Shown: piece after piece, positions 10,613 to 20,444 of the stretch
Numbering within the stretch: position 1 is the stretch's first letter
Layout: every line of letters begins with the position of its first letter
Source of the DNA: Phlegmacium glaucopus
Lineage: Eukaryota; Basidiomycota; Agaricomycetes; Agaricales; Cortinariaceae
Reading direction: 5' to 3'
DNA length: 32,617 nt
Assembly (NCBI GenBank): GCA_015039465.1
Contig: MU130126.1
Coordinates: 1 to 32,617, forward strand
Notes under the pieces: model-generated
What the model was told of the DNA's origin: nothing
Databases searched by the model: none
The model's input: the letters and a program-made list of their open reading frames with translations, nothing else
Program-made: the position numbers and the translations under genes

Positions 10613-12778
10613 TCACCGGCCACACTGTTTCTGTAGTGATTGATTCTTTGTTTGTTGTCTCGTTTGTCTGACGCTGGATGTATCTGCTAGTGGGATAGCC
10701 AATGGTACTGCTGGCAATTCCGGTGGTTGTGTGGCCGGCAATGGTGTCAATGTGATGGCCGGTGCCGATGCTAAGTCTAAATGTTTGCCTGGATGCAATG
10801 GCCGTGGTCTGGGACGGTCATACGCCGATATGCCAGCAGATAGCTCAGGAATTGTGACGTTGGGTGGACGCAATGTTGCCAATGTACCAACAGCTGAGAT
10901 GGCCGATGTGGCCACTGTGAGTCCCAAAGATGCTAGTCTGGCCGAGGTTAATGCCGATGGTAAAGCCAAACGTATGGGGCTGTTGTTCAATAGTAATGGA
11001 TCAATTGCGGAGTTGTCCAGGAGATGTGCTGAGGACTCCATGACTTCCCTACATATTCTACTTTCCACAGAATACCGAGGTGGCCCGTCGTTTGGCCCGT
11101 TCATCGGCAAAGGAATCGGAACACCGGCACTGCGAAGCCGATCAATCACTGCCTCATCAACCATAACATACCCATCGTCATTTCCATTCCCGGACAATTC
11201 AAGACTATTGGATCGAGTTTCAAATGGGATCAAATTATTGATGTCTTTTTCAATGTTCATCGGCTGCCCAGGTCTTGTTGATTTTGGATTCCCTACACCC
11301 TTACCTTTCTTTTTCTTTTTCTTCTCTCTTCCAGCACGGGGACGGTCACCAGCATCAGCGTTGACATCTGGCGCGTATTGTGCTCCCACTACTTCTCCAC
11401 GTTTGTCAATGCCCTTGAAACGAAAAGCAGATTTGACTCCATATCTATTCTGACGGTCTGCGACATGCATAAAAAAATCTTGAATGACTTCCTTCCGCAT
11501 ATTCCGAGGGTTTTTGAAGCAAAGGCTGGTAGGGAGATATTCGGCACTTATATAGGCCGAGGTATTGGCCGATATTGCCATGAATGGGACATGGCCGGTT
11601 CGGCCACCTGTGGCCAGTTCTACAGAACTTTAAATAAGTGATTTTCGACATTGGATACGGTGGTCGGCCATACTGTAGTGCTGGCCGGCATATAAAGTCA
11701 ACAATTCTTCTAGATCTTGTTTACTGTATTGATCCACAGGCCAGGTAGAGGCAGAGCCGGAAAGCCGTCATTCGTCATATTTATTGTTATTTTCTGCAAG
11801 GCTTCATTGGAGGTACCTGGGGGAAGAGGCATCATTGGATTTCCTAATGTTCGGAGTGTCTTGATATATTCCAAGAGAAGCCTCTTCATTTGGGTTACCT
11901 CATTTTTGTATGTATCAACGAACAACCTTGCCGTGACTGACATCAGTTTCACAATGTGATCATGACTAGACAGATCAACATAAGACTCGGCCAGGCTGGC
12001 ATCGGCATCAGGACAGATGCTCACACGTCAATAACAATCTTGCCATCCTGACCCATATACGCTGTAAATGTGATGGATAATGCACCCAATTCCTTCCATT
12101 GATTGCTTGCAGTTGTTTGCAATCTTTTAATTGTGTATTTCTCCCCTAGCCTAGGATTTTTGTCAGTCATTGGCCATCGGCAGATCATTCGGCCCTCTTA
12201 CTTTCGCTTGATATCCTCTGGATAGCCAAGCCTATTAATTCTCTCCACATCAGCATCTAATGCAGCCATCCCTTCAGGTGTCATCCGTTCCAACATATTC
12301 GCTATCGCTGGCAATCGCTTGGCAAACCACCCCGGCATTGTCGTATTCACTTCCTCCAGGCCTAACATGTTGGCAATTTCTGCCAATACTAGATCCTGCT
12401 GTATTTTCCAAATCACCTCCGATTTTTTGATTTTGGAAGTAGGCTTATTTCTGGCTAACATATGTTGTGGTCTCCAGTTATTGCTTAACCACGTTGTAAG
12501 TTCCTATCTCGGCAATCAGCATTTTGAACATATCAATATATATAAACTTTCACCTTCGCACAGAGCCGACTGTCATTATCGTCCTTGGGGGTATTTCCAT
12601 TGTTGACCCAGTAGTTGAATATAGTGGGAAGGATGTCAGTCCGCAAGATCTGCAAGCGACCAGCTTTTGTAGTCTGGGTGCGAAAGGATTCCTTGTAAGG
12701 TCCCATCACTTTCCTTTCCTCTGCAGTATATTTGCAATCCTTGCGATGCTGTCTGTCATTCATCGGCTGAGACATCAT
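10613..12778 (-). CDS. Gene C (left copy): KDZ-element accessory protein, multi-exon, probable frameshift
   Basis: Minus-strand model: exons 12778-12554, 12503-12202, 12150-12027, 11985-11674 and 11619-10613, with introns of 50, 51, 41 and 54 bp. Splicing restores TTWLSNNWRPQ after intron 1, removes a TAA at intron 2 and gives QHYKLATGG across intron 4. Landmarks: MNDRQHRKDCKY, ILRTDILPTIFNYW, LSNNWRP, MLGLEE with PGWFAKRLPAI, YMGQDGKIVID, EYLPTSLCFKNPRNM, a Lys-rich nuclear-localisation-like run (REKKKKKKGKG), then a Pro/Ala/Ser-rich C-terminus. I recognise this as a common basidiomycete hypothetical family; its function is unknown. One base appears to be missing near 11750, between DGFPALPLP and VDQYSKQDLEELL, in both copies, unless a further intron exists. 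It diverges from the KDZ transposase across 445 bp, which suggests co-mobilisation. Confidence 0.62.
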
Positions 12779-13223
12779 GAAATTCAAAGAACTTGGAAGA
12801 AGTCAGGATTTGGTGATGTGGGTTGTATTCTAAGATGGGAACACGATAAGAAAACATGCGGACCCATGAAACAAACATGAGGCACATCCTAACTGTGAAT
12901 GAATAATATCCCCATTGTATTTGCTGTCATATGATATTTATGAAGCATTCCCCGTAAACTATGGCACCCTGGTCACACAGCAAAGCACACATATTCATGC
13001 CGATGCCGATGCTGATGTTTCAGATCAACTAAATTAAGGGTTATCTCTCAGCTGTTATGCAGTCAAATTCCAATAAAGACAATTTCAGGTCAGCGGGTGT
13101 GTGACCCATGGTCTTGAGGGACATATCAATTGTCTATGACACATGACAGTAAAGGCGGTTGTACTGTATATCTCGCCTTTTTTTTGGGCATCATGTTACT
13201 TCCCCTTACCATATCCCTTCGCC
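12779..13223. promoter_or_regulatory. Divergent intergenic region between gene C and KDZ transposase (left copy)
   Basis: This is 445 bp between the two start codons, matched at 22503-22948 in the second copy. It contains ATGCCGATGCCGATGC-type hexamer repeats at about 12998-13020 and a pyrimidine run ending TTTTTTTTTTGGGC just before the transposase start. In the second copy the hexamer run and the T-run differ (CCAATGCCAATG; TTTGTTTTGGG), so these are the fastest-changing parts of the duplication. No TATA box is clear. Confidence 0.4.
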
Positions 13224-13764
13224 ATGACTTCCCACCAGTCAACAGTGAAAAGAAACAAGTGCTCCAAAAACAAATCATCTTTATGTGAGGATGACGATGA
13301 TGCGGTAGATTCGGTTACATACGAGGTAGTGACAAGGGGTGGGCCAGTAACAAAGCGGATAAAGGTCCCTATGAGGCCTGTGCCGAAGGAACCCAGTATA
13401 TCGACAGAGGTACCACAGACTCCAACTTCCTTCATATTTGAGCCCCGTTGTGAAGAACCTCCAGAGGAGTCTTTCATTCCGCCGAAACACAACAAGGTGT
13501 GATCGAGAGTTCTGCAGGCATATAGCATACTGAGGGTTCAATACACGCTAGAGACAAAGAGATTATGTTGTCGAATTTGTGGACCGCATTGAGGATCTGC
13601 TGCAAGCTCATCTCTCCCGAGAGGCATGGCCAATTGACCAACGCAAGTGTTCCCGCTGTGAAATGAATAACTGGGCAGTTTGGAGATGTACAGATTGCAC
13701 CTTGGCCCGACCCGTCTGTCGGCAGTGTATGCGCCACAGCCACCAAGACAGCCCTTTGCATCGG
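13224..13764 (+). pseudogene. KDZ transposase, 5' fragment interrupted by an LTR retrotransposon
   Basis: Exon 1 (13224-13496) starts MTSHQSTVKRNKCSKN; a 55-bp intron (13497-13551) follows, then exon 2 begins RQRDYVVEFVDRIEDLL. The fragment includes the CxC2-type cluster KCSRCEMNNW, WRCTDC, VCRQCMRHSHQ. Coding similarity with the intact copy stops exactly after TGCATCGG at 13764, where TGATGAAC, the LTR terminus, begins. The remaining roughly 1,000 codons are missing on this side. The upstream gene C is retained, so this is the disrupted allele or copy of the element represented in full at 22949-26716. Confidence 0.85.
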
Positions 13765-14815
13765 TGATGAACATGGCTATGCTCTACCAACTGGAATTGC
13801 CCTTTTGTCGCCATGTCGCCCCTCTAGTTGCTACGTCGCCCCTCTCATCACTACGTCGCCCCTCTCATCACTACGTCGCCCCTCTCATCGCTACGTCACC
13901 CCTCTAGTCGCCATGTCGCCCCTCTAGTCGCCATGTCGCCCCTCTAGTCGCCATGTCGCCCCTCTAGTCGCCATATCGCCCCTCTCATTGCCACATTGCC
14001 CTTGTCACTATGTCACACCTTTCAGTCCTACATCACCCCTCTTGTTGCTACATCGCCCTTTCCACCCTGTTCACCATCTTCATCATTACCCATTTTCCTA
14101 AAAGTCGCCCATGCTGCGCATCACTTCGCTTCTTTTGATTTCCTATCATTCCTACTTTTATGCATCCCCTCACCGTGCCAAAATCATGTTCGCATCATTT
14201 TACTGTTACCTAGCTACCAGTTATTCTCCATGCTCCTTTTATCTTATGGTGCGACTTTTTGTATTTTCTCACTTAACTCCTTATGCTTTTTGATGCTATT
14301 TACTCCACACACCTTGTGCTTCATTTCCCCATTTATTCTAATCACCTCTACTATAAAAAACCCATGTAACTTAGTTACAGAACAATAAGAAAGTATTCGC
14401 CTCTCTCCCCAGAGTATAGAATTAAGTCTTGTCATCGTCTCTCTCGTCGTTCGCCTTCGTTTCATTGCGTTTTACTGCGAGTCGCCCATACAGCGACTAT
14501 ACTTCGTCACTGCGTCGCCCCTTCGTCACTGCGTCGCCCCTTCGTCACTGCGTCTCCCCTTCGTCACTGCGTCGTCCCTTCGTCACTGCGTCGCCCCTTC
14601 GTCACTGCATCTCCCCTTCGTCACTGCGTCGCCACTTCGTTCCTTCGTCGCCCTTTCGTCATTACATCGCTCCTCGTTTCGCTCGTCTCATATCTCGTCG
14701 CCCTACCTTAGTTGGAACCTTTCTGCATATACTTGACTCAGTGTTTAGGCCACCGAAGCCCCGAGCCGCATCACACCTCAGTTAGTACAGCACCTAGCGT
14801 ACTGACAGTGTATCA
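13765..14815 (+). repeat. 5' LTR (1,051 bp) of a Gag-encoding LTR retrotransposon
   Basis: The unit starts TGATGAACATGG at the KDZ break point and ends GTGTATCA, giving TGAT...ATCA termini. A putative tRNA primer-binding site begins four bases downstream. Its limits are confirmed by a second copy at 19289-20444, which matches base for base over long stretches but only when read backwards without complementing. Inside are two arrays: a 20-bp unit (GTCGCCCCTCTAGTCGCCAT, about 13826-13985) and a 19-bp unit (CGTCACTGCGTCGCCCCTT, about 14505-14660). A TATAAAAA box lies at 14352-14359, placing transcription start near 14385 and the 3' array in the R/U5 part. The two LTR copies differ in length (1,051 and 1,156 bp), mainly through array copy number. 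The flanking five bases are ATCGG. Confidence 0.85.
14352..14359 (+). promoter_or_regulatory. TATA box of the 5' LTR
   Basis: TATAAAAA lies in the middle of the LTR, in a normally composed stretch between the two tandem arrays. It is also present in the mirror-image LTR copy (19868-19875, read backwards), so it is conserved between copies. This is the usual position for a Pol II promoter at the U3/R boundary. Confidence 0.55.
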
Positions 14816-14818
14816 TTT

Positions 14819-14837
14819 TGGAGCCCACCGCGAGGGG
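14819..14837 (+). other. Putative tRNA primer-binding site
   Basis: TGGAGCCCACCGCGAGGGG starts four bases after the LTR terminus. Its complement ends in CCA and has the layout of a tRNA 3' end: T-stem strand, seven-base acceptor strand, discriminator base and CCA. The exact tRNA was not identified. Position and the TGG start support the call. Confidence 0.55.
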
Positions 14838-15014
14838 TTTCTATTACAATTGCACCTTCCACCAGACAAGTAAACCGATCACCATCGGTAGCAGAAGTGC
14901 CTCCAACAGCTCTTATAGGAGAGCTCATCACTACCATCCAAAAGCCTACTCGATCTAGAAAACAAATCACCTTGTTGACTCCTTTCCATTTCGTTGCCTT
15001 CCTTCCATTTCATC

Positions 15015-15316
15015 GCCTTTGCTCTTCATAGAGCTCCCTTCAGAGAAACAGCACCACAAAGCCTCGTCTCATCGCCTTTCCTCCATTTCGTCGCCCCCTT
15101 TCCATTTCGTTGCCTTTCTCCCATTTTCGTCACCAGCCTTCTACCTCCAGATCTCTTTGCTCTTCATAGAGCTCCCTTCAGAGAAACAGCACCACAAAAG
15201 CCTCGTCTCATCGCCTTTCCTCCATTTCGTCACCCCCCTTCCATTTCGTCGCCTTTCTCCCATTTTTGTCGCCAGCCTTCTACCTCCAGATCTCCCATCC
15301 TCTTCATCTGATAACA
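15015..15316 (+). repeat. 138-bp direct repeat in the retrotransposon leader
   Basis: GCTCTTCATAGAGCTCCCTT and the following sequence (CAGAGAAACAGCACCACAAA ... CAGCCTTCTACCTCCAGATC) occur twice, at about 15021 and 15159. They lie between the primer-binding site and the gag start. Frames through it are stop-poor only because the strand is pyrimidine-rich. Confidence 0.65.
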
Positions 15317-15413
15317 CTTCGCCAACCAACCTTCCATTGTCTCCTACTGATTTCGCTTTAATCAGTCCTACCCTTTCTTCACAACAAAACCTATTCAACC
15401 TACACAACTACCT

Positions 15414-18400
15414 ATGGCAACTTTTTTCTGCATGCCTGCCCGTGGTGAGCGCTCTGCTCCCACCTTTGACAGAAACAAACCACGAGAGCTCAACAGGTTC
15501 TTTGATGAGCTTGAGTATCTCCTCAACCGTGCTGCGCTTGTCCAAGAGCTTGACAAAAAGAAACAATTCCTCCGCTATGTCNNNNNNNNNNNNNNNNNNN
15601 NNNNNNNNNNNNNNNNNNNNNNNNNNNNNNNNNNNNNNNNNNNNNNNNNNNNNNNNNNNNNNNNNNNNNNNNNNNNNNNNNNNNNNNNNNNNNNNNNNNN
15701 NNNNNNNNNNNNNNNNNNNNNNNNNNNNNNNNNNNNNNNNNNNNNNNNNNNNNNNNNNNNNNNNNNNNNNNNNNNNNNNNNNNNNNNNNNNNNNNNNNNN
15801 NNNNNNNNNNNNNNNNNNNNNNNNNNNNNNNNNNNNNNNNNNNNNNNNNNNNNNNNNNNNNNNNNNNNNNNNNNNNNNNNNNNNNNNNNNNNNNNNNNNN
15901 NNNNNNNNNNNNNNNNNNNNNNNNNNNNNNNNNNNNNNNNNNNNNNNNNNNNNNNNNNNNNNNNNNNNNNNNNNNNNNNNNNNNNNNNNNCCAGTTCGGG
16001 TAGTCTGTTGGGAGGATAGTTTTAAGACGTTTCTCGTAACTTTACGAGAAACGTCTTAATCTATTCTCGTAGCCGACTTCGCTGAGTTCCCCTCGATTTC
16101 CGCTGGTGTCAGTGGGATCATTGTGTAGTAGAGGGAGGAGGTAGCGGATACTACGGTTGACGGTAAAAACACCTTTTGGTGTGAAGTAAGCGTTAACACT
16201 GGAACAGTCGATGGCGACCACAGTCACCCTAGTAACACATCATCTCCCTCCTCCATCGCCTATGATGCCAACTGCCATTTTTGTGGAAAACCACACTTCA
16301 TTCACAATTGTGACCTTGTCAGCGACTACATCAGAGCTGGAAAGTGTAAACGCAGTAGAGATGGCAAAATAGTGCTCCCCTCTGGCGCTTTCATTCCCAG
16401 AGACATCCCCGGCAATTTACTCCAAGAGCGCATTGATGGATGGCATCATCGCAACCCAAATCACCATGGCACAGCAACCATGATGTACACCATCAGACCA
16501 GAGCGATTTCATCATACTCCCATCAGAAGTACTCATTCCTCCTATCAGCTCTCTGTTACAGACCGCATAGCGGCTGTAGAAGCCGAGCTCTCGCATCTCC
16601 GCTCCCAGAACACCAATTTTGTCACCCCTAGTCGCACTAGAACACAAAAGGCAAAGGACTCTGCTACCTGGGAGAGCATGGAAGAAACAATCGCTCCTCC
16701 TCATGTATACCGCCCTATCCCAGAAGCGAAGGTTCAGACACAGTCTCCTACCAATATAGTTGCCACTGCAAGTATTCCGAACTTCCAGCCGCTTACTATG
16801 CCCAAATACACTCATCAATGCGCTAAATCTGCTGCTTATGCTCCTCCTGGACTACGGATCACCGGAGCACCCTTTGAAGCACCTGTGTGTAAGAATAGAC
16901 CACATGCGACGCACAAGACACTTCCCCATATGCATGGACCTCCTAGCGAAGTAAAACCCTATAAGCGATCAATAGGAGCTCCTATCGCTGTCACACCAAG
17001 AGAATTAATGTCCCTTGCTCCTAAGGTGCCTGCACAGGTTCAAGAAGTCTCCCCACATCGCATTCTTGAAAATACAACCTCTGCCGCTCAAAGTGCTCTC
17101 CACATCAATAACACAGATAAAAGCGACCCTCCCACACTCCCTACAGTTTCTGTCCAAAAAGCGCCCTATTGCACACCTCAGGAAAGCCCCACTGGTGTTT
17201 CTAGCTACTTTGAATGTTGCCATCAATTGCTCCAATCAAACTGTATTTCGCTCTCTCATCTCTCAGCTTGCAAATGCCTCGCCCTTTCCAAATCCCCTCC
17301 TCTGCGCCATCCTGACCCTTGCTCATTGTCCTCTAATGTCGCTGCAGCTTCTGCACCTATAAGCGCTGCAATACCATTAACTGCACTTACAAGCGCCCCA
17401 ACCCCATCAACTGCGATCAAATTACTAATTGCGTCGCCCTATAGCTCAATTCAGGCAACAACCTTGGAAAATCATCGCTCCCTCAATCTCTCATCTATAT
17501 CTCCTCTTACATATACCTCTGCTCCTTTCCTCATGTATGCGACGTCCCAGGATCATAAAGCACTCAATAATGCCACTATATTCACCCAGCATTGCTCTTG
17601 CAGTAATATCATGCTCCTAGTCCTCTGGTCAGCGCTTCGACTAATAATGGGGAACCTGATGATTATATGCAGCAGTCTACCTTATATTTCACTTCAGCAT
17701 CATGCTACATCGCCAGCATTATCCATTTCATCAGTAATTGGCAAAATGAGTATTATATGCAAATCCTGCCACTCCCTTGACTCTCAAAATATTTTCTATC
17801 CAATCTTCGCCATCAAATCGCCTATTAGCTCCCTTTCCCACCGACTTCAAGCCAACATGGCAATTTCTTGGTTATTCCTGCTCCTTTTTGCTTTTCATTG
17901 CATTTTCACCAACAGTCTTCATTTCGGCGCCCTTTACTCCCAAGCCTCTCCAATCTTTGCCTTTAGGTCGCCTATTTGCTCCTACTTCCATTGGTGTCAA
18001 GCCAACTTAGCGATTTCCTGGCCATTTCTACTTCTTTTCACTTTCTATCACCTTTTCACCTATAGTCCTCATCACTGCTCCTTTGACACCCAAGCCCCTC
18101 TAATCTTTGCCTTTAGGTTGCCTATTTTTGCGCTTTTACACCCACTTCAAGCCGACTTAATGATTTCTTGGATATTTCTGCTCCTTTTCGCTTTTTGTTG
18201 GATTTTCACCTATAGTCTTTCCCACCGATCCCTTGACTCTCAAAATCTTTTCTATCCAATCTTTGCCATCAAATCGCCTATTAGCTCCCTTTCCCACCGA
18301 CATCAAGCCGACATGGCAATTTCTTGGTTATTCCTGCTCCATTTCGCTTTTAATCGCATTTTCGCCTATAGTCTTCCCCACCGCTCCCCTGACTCTCAGG

Positions 18401-18468
18401 CCTATCAAATCTTAACCATTACATCGCCTATTAGCTCCCTTTTCCACCGACTTCAAGCCACCCTATAG
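15414..18468 (+). CDS. gag: Gag polyprotein of the LTR retrotransposon, interrupted by an assembly gap
   Basis: The N-terminal part (ATG at 15414) reads PARGERSAPTFDRNKPREL then FFDELEYLLNRAALVQ, the capsid-like start of basidiomycete retrotransposon Gag. It ends at the 409-base gap (15582-15990). After a wrongly polarised stretch (15991-16212), normal sequence resumes with ANCHFCGKPHFIHNC, a CX2CX4HX4C zinc knuckle at about 16271-16310. This is followed by DYIRAGKCKRSRDGK, VLPSGAFIPR and ERIDGWHHRNP, a block typical of these Gags. The frame stays open to a TAG at 18466. It becomes Pro/Ser/Thr-rich and finally consists of about 51-residue hydrophobic repeats. No protease, reverse transcriptase, RNase H or integrase motif is visible in the element, so it appears non-autonomous. 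Whether the last 450 codons are translated is uncertain. Confidence 0.7.
15582..15990. other. Assembly gap (409 N)
   Basis: A run of 409 undetermined bases inside gag. The sequence immediately to its right has impossible polarity relative to the left, so the join itself is unreliable and the true gap size may differ. Confidence 0.99.
15991..16212. other. Complement-only (non-reversed) copy of gag sequence next to the gap
   Basis: Complementing these bases without reversing gives in-frame Gag: QPSYQNSAKSIEMLFAELDK, a TGA, then DHSHPSNTSSPSSIAYDANC and CGKPHF. The last 113 bases (about 16100-16212), complemented in place, match 16213-16325 almost perfectly. No inversion or duplication produces a same-direction complement. 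This is therefore treated as a sequence-handling error, and frames read directly from it are not genes. Confidence 0.88.
17774..18465 (+). repeat. About 153-bp tandem repeats encoding hydrophobic helices
   Basis: Five copies start at about 17776, 17933, 18085, 18233 and 18389. In the gag frame each reads roughly DSQxxFPIFAIKSPISSL, SHRLQANMAISWLF, LLLFAFxxIFTYSL. Each unit therefore holds one 18-20 residue hydrophobic segment of transmembrane type flanked by His/Gln/Arg. More copies lie in the mirrored block (20445-21306, read backwards). The strand is pyrimidine-rich, which lowers stop frequency, so coding is not proven. The unit also carries CAAGCCGACATGGC words. Confidence 0.6.
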
Positions 18469-19288
18469 CAGCCTTCTCAGTCTTACTATGCCTCTTCAGA
18501 GCCTCAGCCTGCATCCTCCTCATCTAGGCCTCAGTTCCCTATCATGACCTTGCCTCATACCTGATGGCCTCTGTTGAGGCTGCCTCAGCCTGGCCTCATT
18601 GTACACTGCCTTACATTGTCATGGAGGGACAGTTCCGGCTCTGGGAGCTCCGGTGCACTACCAGGCACGCTCCAACCGCACCATATTTCTGGCAGCCTCT
18701 GACCACTACTGAGAAGTGAAGCCAATTGAAGGGGTTTTGGTGTAGGAGATTTTGTTGGTTGTACTTGTTGTTGTTGTTATTGCGACCGAGAAGGGTTGTT
18801 CGTTTCAACCTTCTCCGGGCCCGAGCTTAAGTCTCGTTCGCCCTCCGCCTCTTCGCACGCGCCCTCCGCCTCCTCTTCCTCAACCTCCGTCGCCGTCGAC
18901 GTCTCGTCGTCCGCGCCCTACTCCTCTCTGCCTCTCGCCTCCTCCTCTCCTCCTCTCATCTTCGCCTCGTCTCCTCATCTCGCCTCGTCGTCGCCTTCGA
19001 CGACCTCTACGTCGTCCGAGCCTTCCTTCTCCTCGCTTTCTCCTCTCTTCGCCTCCAGTAGGTGCACCTACTGCTGCTTCATCTTCTTCTTCGCCTCTTG
19101 TTGCCCTGCCTCGGCCCCGGGTCGCAGGGTTTCTTTGCTTTTGATTTACTGTTTCATTCACCTAAGGCTTTTATTTTCTTTTGCATTGCGATTACGTTAG
19201 TATCCTTCATCGAGGCTGGTACCTCCTTTTGGCGGGCGGGACGTGGGACACGTACCGCCGTCCGTGCTACACGGTGCCTTTCTGCGCC
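18469..19288. other. Unassigned GC-rich stretch between retrotransposon and mirrored LTR
   Basis: I cannot assign this stretch or say with confidence in which polarity it should be read. It contains a CCTCAG-rich part (18480-18600), a GAGAAGG...CCTTCTC inverted repeat at about 18788-18815, a CTCGTC/CGCCTC-rich part (18830-19050) and an 18-bp perfect palindrome at 19056-19073. A Pro/Ser/Arg-rich open frame exists (18752-19144) but looks like a product of the pyrimidine-rich composition. The switch from normal to mirrored sequence must lie somewhere in this interval. Confidence 0.4.
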
Positions 19289-20444
19289 ACTATGTGACAG
19301 TCATGCGATCCACGACATGATTGACTCCACACTACGCCGAGCCCCGAAGCCACCGGATTTGTGACTCAGTTCATATACGTCTTTCCAAGGTTGATTTCAT
19401 CCCGCCGCTCTATACTCTGCTCGCTTTGCTCCTCGCTACATTACTGTTTTCCCGCTGCTTCATTACTTCACCGCTACGTCACTGCTTCCCCTCTACGTCA
19501 CTGCTTCCCCTCTGCGTCACTACTTCCCCTCTGCGTCACTGCTTCCCCTCTGCGTCATTGCTTCCCCTCTACGTCACTACTTCCCCTCTGCGTCACTACT
19601 TCCCCGCTGCGTCACTACTTCCCCGCTGTGTCACTGCTTCATATCAGCGACATACCCGCTGAGCGTCATTTTACTTTACTTTGCTTCCCCTCTGCGTCAC
19701 TGCTTCCCCGCTGCGTCACTACTACATATCAGCGACATACCCGCTGAACGTCATTTTGCGTTACTTTGCTTCCGCTTGCTCCTCTCTCTGCTACTGTTCT
19801 GAATTAAGATATGAGACCCCTCTCTCCGTTTATGAAAGAATAACAGGACATTGATTCAATGTACCCAAAAAATATCATCTCCACTAATCTTATTTACCCC
19901 CTTTACTTCGTGTTCCACACACCTCATTTATCGTAGTTTTTCGTATTCCTCAATTCACTCTTTTATGTTTTTCAGCGTGGTATTCTATTTTCCTCGTACC
20001 TCTTATTGACCATCGATCCATTGTCACTTTACTACACTTGTACTAAAACCGTGTCACTCCCCTACGTATTTTCATCCTTACTATCCTTTAGTTTTCTTCG
20101 CTTCACTACACGTCGTACCCGCTGAAAATCCTTTTACCCATTACTACTTCTACCACTTGTCCCACCTTTCTCGCTACATCGTTGTTCTCCCCACTGCATC
20201 CTGACTTTCCACCCTGTATCACTGTTCCCGTTACACCGTTACTCTCCCCGTTAATACCGCTGATCTCCCCGCTGTACCGCTGATCTCCCCGCTGTACCGC
20301 TGATCTCCCCGCTGTACCGCTGATCTCCCCGCTGTACCGCTGATCTCCCCGCTGTACCGCTGATCTCCCCGCTGCATCGCTGATCTCCCCGCTGTACCGT
20401 TGTTTTCCCGTTAAGGTCAACCATCTCGTATCGGTACAAGTAGT
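19289..20444. repeat. Second LTR copy, mirror image (reversed, not complemented)
   Basis: Read from 20444 down to 19289 without complementing, this is the LTR. It starts TGATGAACATGGCTATGCTC, includes both arrays (20-bp array at about 20225-20400, 19-bp array at about 19470-19640), the TATAAAAA box, and ends TGTATCA. Long stretches match 13765-14815 base for base with sparse transitions; for example 19957-20100 read backwards equals 14130-14280. Just upstream in that reading is a polypurine tract, which makes it a 3' LTR. The real DNA must be the reverse of this text, so direct ORFs here (including the SGEISGTAGRS repeats on the minus strand) are artefacts. Confidence 0.92.

Larger units (their letters stand above)
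11609..13764. repeat. Left member of a 2.16-kb direct duplication (partner 21333-23489)
   Basis: Bases 11609-13764 recur at 21333-23489 with an offset of 9724-9725. By eye I count under 30 differences, mostly C/T and G/A transitions plus indels including one extra G near 22820, or about 98-99% identity. The left copy continues upstream into the 3' half of gene C; the right copy does not, because a run of 25 A residues precedes it. The right copy continues downstream into the rest of the transposase; the left does not, because an LTR starts at 13765. Confidence 0.9.

Noticed and set aside
10731..11453. 240-codon plus-strand frame
   Set aside because: It is antisense to the C-terminal exon of gene C; its poly-Phe run is the reverse of the gene C poly-Lys codons.
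13826..13985. CRISPR-like array
   Set aside because: It is a head-to-tail 20-bp tandem repeat without spacers, in a eukaryotic LTR.
13680..14785. Plus-strand frames through the LTR arrays (RRPSHHYVAP- and SSLRRPFVTASPLRH-type repeats)
   Set aside because: They are translations of the 20-bp and 19-bp non-coding arrays inside the LTR; there is no family similarity.
18752..19144. Pro/Ser/Arg-rich open frame
   Set aside because: It is a low-complexity product of a CTC/CGCC-rich strand in a region of uncertain polarity, and two overlapping frames look equally open.
20106..20439. Minus-strand frames with perfect SGEISGTAGRS-type protein repeats
   Set aside because: They lie in the mirror-image LTR, whose text is not real 5'-to-3' sequence, and they only echo a 20-bp tandem array.
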